Source of the DNA: Pseudomonadota bacterium
GTDB taxonomy: Bacteria; Myxococcota_A; UBA796; GCA-2862545
Length of the DNA stretch: 64,000 bases
Reading direction: 5' to 3'
Assembly: GCA_023954855.1 (NCBI GenBank)
Contig: JAGSGY010000002.1
Location: 124,001-188,000, forward strand
Position 1 is the first letter of the stretch. Every line of letters starts with the position of its first letter. The translations under genes and the position numbers were made by a program. Shown piece after piece: positions 60,523 through 64,000 of this stretch. The notes under the pieces are model-generated. The model ran no database searches. It worked only from the letters and a program-made list of their open reading frames with translations, and was not told the origin of the DNA.

Positions 60523-62724
60523 ATGCGCAGCCTCTGCCCCGCTATCCTTCTGCTCGCTTCCTGTGGTGGAGCGCCCTCCGAGGCGCCGCCGGCTCCAGCC
60601 GAGGCTGAGATCCGTCCCAACGTTGTCTTCGTGACCTTGGACACGGTCCGCGTCGATCGGATTGGCGCCTACGGGTACGACAAAGCGGCGACGCCGACGC
60701 TCGATGCGCTTGCGGCGAAGGGCCAGCGCTTTGACCGCGCGTTCAGCCCCTTTCCGCTGACCATTCCGAGTCACTCATCGATGATGACGGGCCTGTACCC
60801 ACCCCAGCACGGCGTCCGCGACAATGGCGACAACGTGCTCGAAGAGGACTTCGTCACGCTGGCTGAGTCGCTGAAGTCCGCGGGCTACGACACCGCAGGT
60901 TCGGTGGCCGCCTTCGTGACCTCGCGGCAGTGGGGCTTTAACCAGGGCTTTGATGCCTACTTTGACGATGTTCCTCGGGCAGATGATTTCTGGCACGCCT
61001 CCCGTCGCGGCGAGGTTGTCGTCGATGACCTGATCGGCTGGCTCGAGACCCGCGAGAGCGAGGCACCTGCGTTCGTGTGGGCTCACCTCTACGACGCGCA
61101 CATGCCGTTCGAGCCGCCCTCGCCGTACAAGGAGGCGCACGAAGGACGTCCGTATGACGGCGAGATCGCCTACGTCGACGACCAGCTGGCCCGGCTCGTC
61201 AAGGCCTTCGAGGGTGAGAAGACCATCTTCGTGGTGGCCGCGGACCACGGCGAGGGACTGGGTGAGCACTTCGAGATGACGCACGGGCTCTTCGTGTTCA
61301 ACAGCACCCAGCATGTGCCGATGGTCATCTCGGGCCACGGCATTCCTGCCGAGGTGGTCTCGCAGCCGGTGTCGCTGGTCGACATCATGCCGACGATTCT
61401 CGATCACGTGGGCGTTGAGATCCCCGAGGGCCTCGCTGGGCGACCTGTGCCGAGCGACGAAGAGCGGCCGGTGTACATGGAGAGCTGGCAGCTCGCAAAC
61501 CGGTATGGACTCGCGCCTCATGTGGCGGTGGTCTCGGGGGATGACAAGTTCTTTGATCTGCCCCAGCCCGAACTCTACGCGCTCACCGCCGACCACGGCG
61601 AGTCGAAGAACCGGGCCGAGAACGAAGCCGATCGGGCGACCGAGATGAAGGCGATCATGGACTCCTTCGGCTTCGAAGCGCCAAGTGGTGATCAAGCGGC
61701 GCTGTCGAGCGAGGTCAGTGAGGAGCTCGCGGCGCTTGGCTACGTCGTTGGCGCGCGTCCAGACAAGCCGATCGAGGACCTGCCAGATCCAAAGGAACAC
61801 CTGCACTTGATTCGCGAGATGCAGAAGACCGATCGCCGGATGAGCGCGGATCCGGAAGACGCTCTGAAGGTCCTTCGCGAGCTCGGCGGGACGTATCCCG
61901 AGATCGTCGAGGTGAAGGTCCAGCTTTGCCACGCGCTGATGGCGGGCGGACACGTGGACGAGGCCGAGAAGGTCGTTCGTGAGGCGCTCAAACAGCAAGA
62001 CTCGCCGCAGCTCAGTCTTGTGCTGTCGACGGTGCTGTTGGCGCAGGCCAACTACGATGATGCCGCCGTGGTCCTCATGGCTTTGAAAGAGGAGCGGACC
62101 TTCTCGCCGCGCTTTCGGGTTCGCCTTCTTCAGACCCTGTTCGCGGCGGACCGGGCCGATGAGGCGGAGCCCATCGCAGCAGAGTTCATGCGCGAGTACC
62201 CCACTGACCTAGAGGTTCCCGGTGTGTTGGGGGTCTACCTTGCTCGGTCTGGGCGTGAGGCCGAGGGCCTACCCCACCTCGAGCGGGCGGTGAAGGGGGA
62301 CCGGGTTCCCGGTGACGTCGCCTTCGTGCTTGGTATGCACGCGGCAGCACAGAAAAACCGGCCGGAGGCCATTCGCTACTTCGAGCTCGAGGTCGAAAAC
62401 CATCCCTTCAACGAGCGCTCTCGCCGCCTACTCGCGACCTACGCGATGGAGGATGGCAACTGGGATGCTTGGTTCAAGCACGCTGCGGAGCTTGTCCGCA
62501 TCGTTCCGCGGGACCCCCGTGCCCACGAGGCGCAGGTCCAGGCACTCTTCAACCTTGGCCGCTATGACGAGGCGCGCATCGCAATGACTGGCGCCTTGGC
62601 GCTGGCTCCGGGTGACGCGAAGCTGGTGCTGCTCGATGCGAACCTACTCGCGAAGGAAGGGAAGCGCGACGAGGGCTTGGCGCGCTTCGAGGAGGCCAAG
62701 AAACTCGCAGCGGAGGCCAAATGA
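60523..62724 (+). CDS. Sulfatase-like lipoprotein hydrolase with C-terminal TPRs
   Basis: A 733-residue lipoprotein from the ATG at 60523 (MRSLCPAILLLASC, lipobox LASC). Residues about 30-430 are an alkaline-phosphatase/sulfatase superfamily domain: FVTLDTVRVDRIGAYG metal site, TIPSHSSMMTGLYP at the nucleophile loop, and DHGEGLGEHFEMTHG as distal metal ligands. The nucleophile position is Thr80, not the Cys/Ser that becomes formylglycine in sulfatases, and the paired Arg is His. This fits the Thr-nucleophile branch, such as phosphoethanolamine transferases and phosphodiesterases. The rest (about 470-733) is TPR-like. ATGA overlap with the next TPR gene. Confidence 0.88.
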   Translation: MRSLCPAILLLASCGGAPSEAPPAPAEAEIRPNVVFVTLDTVRVDRIGAYGYDKAATPTLDALAAKGQRFDRAFSPFPLTIPSHSSMMTGLYPPQHGVRDNGDNVLEEDFVTLAESLKSAGYDTAGSVAAFVTSRQWGFNQGFDAYFDDVPRADDFWHASRRGEVVVDDLIGWLETRESEAPAFVWAHLYDAHMPFEPPSPYKEAHEGRPYDGEIAYVDDQLARLVKAFEGEKTIFVVAADHGEGLGEHFEMTHGLFVFNSTQHVPMVISGHGIPAEVVSQPVSLVDIMPTILDHVGVEIPEGLAGRPVPSDEERPVYMESWQLANRYGLAPHVAVVSGDDKFFDLPQPELYALTADHGESKNRAENEADRATEMKAIMDSFGFEAPSGDQAALSSEVSEELAALGYVVGARPDKPIEDLPDPKEHLHLIREMQKTDRRMSADPEDALKVLRELGGTYPEIVEVKVQLCHALMAGGHVDEAEKVVREALKQQDSPQLSLVLSTVLLAQANYDDAAVVLMALKEERTFSPRFRVRLLQTLFAADRADEAEPIAAEFMREYPTDLEVPGVLGVYLARSGREAEGLPHLERAVKGDRVPGDVAFVLGMHAAAQKNRPEAIRYFELEVENHPFNERSRRLLATYAMEDGNWDAWFKHAAELVRIVPRDPRAHEAQVQALFNLGRYDEARIAMTGALALAPGDAKLVLLDANLLAKEGKRDEGLARFEEAKKLAAEAK

Positions 62725-63716
62725 TTGCCGCGGCTCTCGCTCTGAGCCTCGCGCTTGCCGGCCCTGCTGCCGAAGACGCGGAAGCTCTTGAGGGCATGCT
62801 CGGCGCCGAGCGCTTTCGCGCGGTCTCCCAGCTGATGCACGATCGCCTAGAGGTGGCACCCGACGACACCTATGCGCTCGCCTATCTCGGGCGCTCGCTG
62901 GCTGGCTTGGGCCGGTGCTACCACGCTCGCCCGGCGCTCGAGAGAGCGCGAAAGGGGCCGGGCTGGCACGCTGGCGCCGCAATTGCCGAGGGGATCTGCG
63001 CTGAGCGTCGTGGCGACTACACCGTTGCCGTAGCGGCCCTTGAGGAAGCGGTGTTCCTGGCCCCCGAGAAGTCCAGAGCATGGTACTGGCTGGCGCGAAC
63101 GGCTGCGCACACGGGCGACTCCGCCACCATGGACCGCGCACTCGATGAGATTTGGGCCCATGAGCGGGGACCGAACATGCACTCTTTGGCCGAGGCTTGG
63201 ATCGCGTTTGAGCACGACGGAGACGTGACACTCGCATTGGCTGCGGTCGACGACTCGCTTGCGAGTCACCCCCGGAACGCCGCCCGTGCGGAGCGGGGAA
63301 TCATCGAGGCGAGGGAATGGCTTCGCGTCGGCGCACCCGTACTTGCAGTCGAGGCTCTCGAGCAGTCCTGGCGTGGTCGCAGCACCGACGTTCGACTGCA
63401 CGGCTGGCTGGCTGAGTCCCTCCGCCGCACGGGCGCGGCTGATCGGAGCGCAGCCCTCTGGCGTGGAAACCTGCTGTCGCGCAGTCAGCATCCCGAGGTT
63501 CGGATTCTTCGTGCGCGCTGGGCGGCCGATGCGGGCGAGTTTGCGGAGGCCCATCGCATGCTTGAGCTCACGGAGGGTGAGGAGCAGCCGCTCTGGCTGT
63601 TGAGCCGGTGGTACCTCGCCCGTGCAGAGGGCAAGCCCGAGGCTGAGTGGCTCGAGCGCTACGAGGCCGTTCGCGGCGGTTCAGACGTGGACCCCGAGGC
63701 GCTACTTCCGCTCTAG
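62721..63716 (+). CDS. Exported TPR protein
   Basis: A 331-residue protein with a signal peptide (MIAAALALSLALAGPAAE). The rest is a run of TPR-like helix pairs (EALEGMLGAERFRAVSQL, AYLGRSLAGLGRCYHARPALERA, AAIAEGICAERRGDYTVAVAALEEA, AWYWLARTAAHTGDSATMDRAL, AAVDDSLASHPRNAARAERGII and later ones). It overlaps the sulfatase-like gene by ATGA and probably binds the same TPR-bearing partner set in the periplasm. Convergent with the right-edge gene; the stops are three bases apart. Function not recognised. Confidence 0.82.
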   Translation: MIAAALALSLALAGPAAEDAEALEGMLGAERFRAVSQLMHDRLEVAPDDTYALAYLGRSLAGLGRCYHARPALERARKGPGWHAGAAIAEGICAERRGDYTVAVAALEEAVFLAPEKSRAWYWLARTAAHTGDSATMDRALDEIWAHERGPNMHSLAEAWIAFEHDGDVTLALAAVDDSLASHPRNAARAERGIIEAREWLRVGAPVLAVEALEQSWRGRSTDVRLHGWLAESLRRTGAADRSAALWRGNLLSRSQHPEVRILRARWAADAGEFAEAHRMLELTEGEEQPLWLLSRWYLARAEGKPEAEWLERYEAVRGGSDVDPEALLPL

Positions 63717-63719
63717 GCC

Positions 63720-64000
63720 CTATTGGTACGAGAAATACCCAATCGGCACCCGCCAGGTGACACGCCCAGTGTTTGGATCCCAGCTCATGTCGTCGCTGAA
63801 CGCCCACGCGTACCAGCCGTTGTACTGGTCCCCATCGTTGACGAAGAACATGACGGCGGGGAAGCTGACCTGGTCGCCCTGGTAGGCCGCGGTGTAGCCG
63901 AGGGCCTCTGGGAAGTTCCAGACGCCGCGGTAGTTCGGGTTGCTGGTGTCCGTGAAGTCGTACCAGGTCTCGCACTCGGGCCCGACGTGAGACAGATGCG
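63720..64000 (-). CDS. Aromatic-rich exported protein, C-terminal fragment (runs off right edge)
   Basis: I obtained this by translating the minus strand up to the TAG at 63720-63722; the start lies beyond the window. The 93 visible codons read as a Tyr/Trp/Asp/Asn-rich beta protein (ETWYDFTDTSNPNYRGVWNF, GWYAWAFSDDMSWDPNTGRV, ending VPIGYFSYQ). The composition and many aromatic turns suggest an extracellular or carbohydrate-binding-like domain, but no family is recognised. The long frame and coherent composition support a real gene. Confidence 0.65.
   Translation of the reverse strand, partial: HLSHVGPECETWYDFTDTSNPNYRGVWNFPEALGYTAAYQGDQVSFPAVMFFVNDGDQYNGWYAWAFSDDMSWDPNTGRVTWRVPIGYFSYQ

Overview
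The window is GC-rich, densely coded chromosomal DNA with short intergenic gaps and many ATGA-type start/stop overlaps. Several traits together suggest a myxobacterium-like lineage (Myxococcota, formerly Deltaproteobacteria): AgmX/PglI-type C-terminal domains, many small lipoproteins with a Cys lipobox, a complete-looking mevalonate operon with a class II HMG-CoA reductase, and multi-domain Hsp70/J-like proteins. This is inferred from gene content only. I see no insertion sequence, prophage, CRISPR array or rRNA. One tRNA gene is present, and no gap exceeds 300 bases.

Layout. 1-3.3 kb: a lipoprotein cut by the left edge, a bile-acid/sodium symporter family protein and a YcaQ-type glycosylase. 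3.4-9.1 kb: pyrB, a metal-site-less dihydroorotase homologue, greA, a RecG-like protein with ruined helicase motifs and an SRPBCC protein. 9.1-11.5 kb: a four-gene membrane/hydrolase operon, followed by tRNA-Ala(CGC) with its terminator. 11.7-18.7 kb: a chaperone-like cluster made of an Hsp70-VWA fusion, a GrpE-like protein, a lidless Hsp70, a membrane protein with two HPD-less J-like domains plus PEGA and AgmX/PglI-type domains, and a TPR-metallopeptidase. 18.7-30.7 kb: maf, a family 4 uracil-DNA glycosylase, a four-S1-domain protein, queA-tgt-yajC-secD-secF, a small exported protein, phoH-like and rlmB. 30.7-40 kb: a plant-type glutamate-cysteine ligase, a thioredoxin-like lipoprotein, a tandem parvulin lipoprotein, a trypsin-like protease with a beta-rich tail, pckA and a run of envelope proteins. 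40-47.4 kb: thiolase, an isopropylmalate dehydrogenase-family enzyme, fni, phosphomevalonate kinase, mvaD, mevalonate kinase and mvaA. 47.5-54 kb: acyl-CoA synthetase, MscS channel and a peptide ABC importer without its ATPases. 54-60 kb: prmC, prfA, rpmE2, a rho homologue with a broken P-loop, and ligA. 60-64 kb: an SCP2 protein, a sulfatase-like lipoprotein with TPRs, a TPR protein and an exported protein cut by the right edge.

How the genes work together. Clear functional modules are pyrimidine synthesis, queuosine plus Sec translocation, the mevalonate pathway to IPP/DMAPP (HMG-CoA synthase is not in the window), and the translation-termination locus prmC-prfA-rpmE2-rho. The best candidate for an undescribed system is the 11.7-18.7 kb Hsp70/VWA/J-like membrane cluster. 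A second theme is that three housekeeping-family proteins keep their fold and usual neighbours but have lost key active-site residues: the Rho homologue (Walker A Lys and Thr), the RecG homologue (motifs I, II, III, V, VI) and the dihydroorotase homologue (metal ligands). The rho-rpmE2-prfA interval also holds an unusual array of evenly spaced hairpins.
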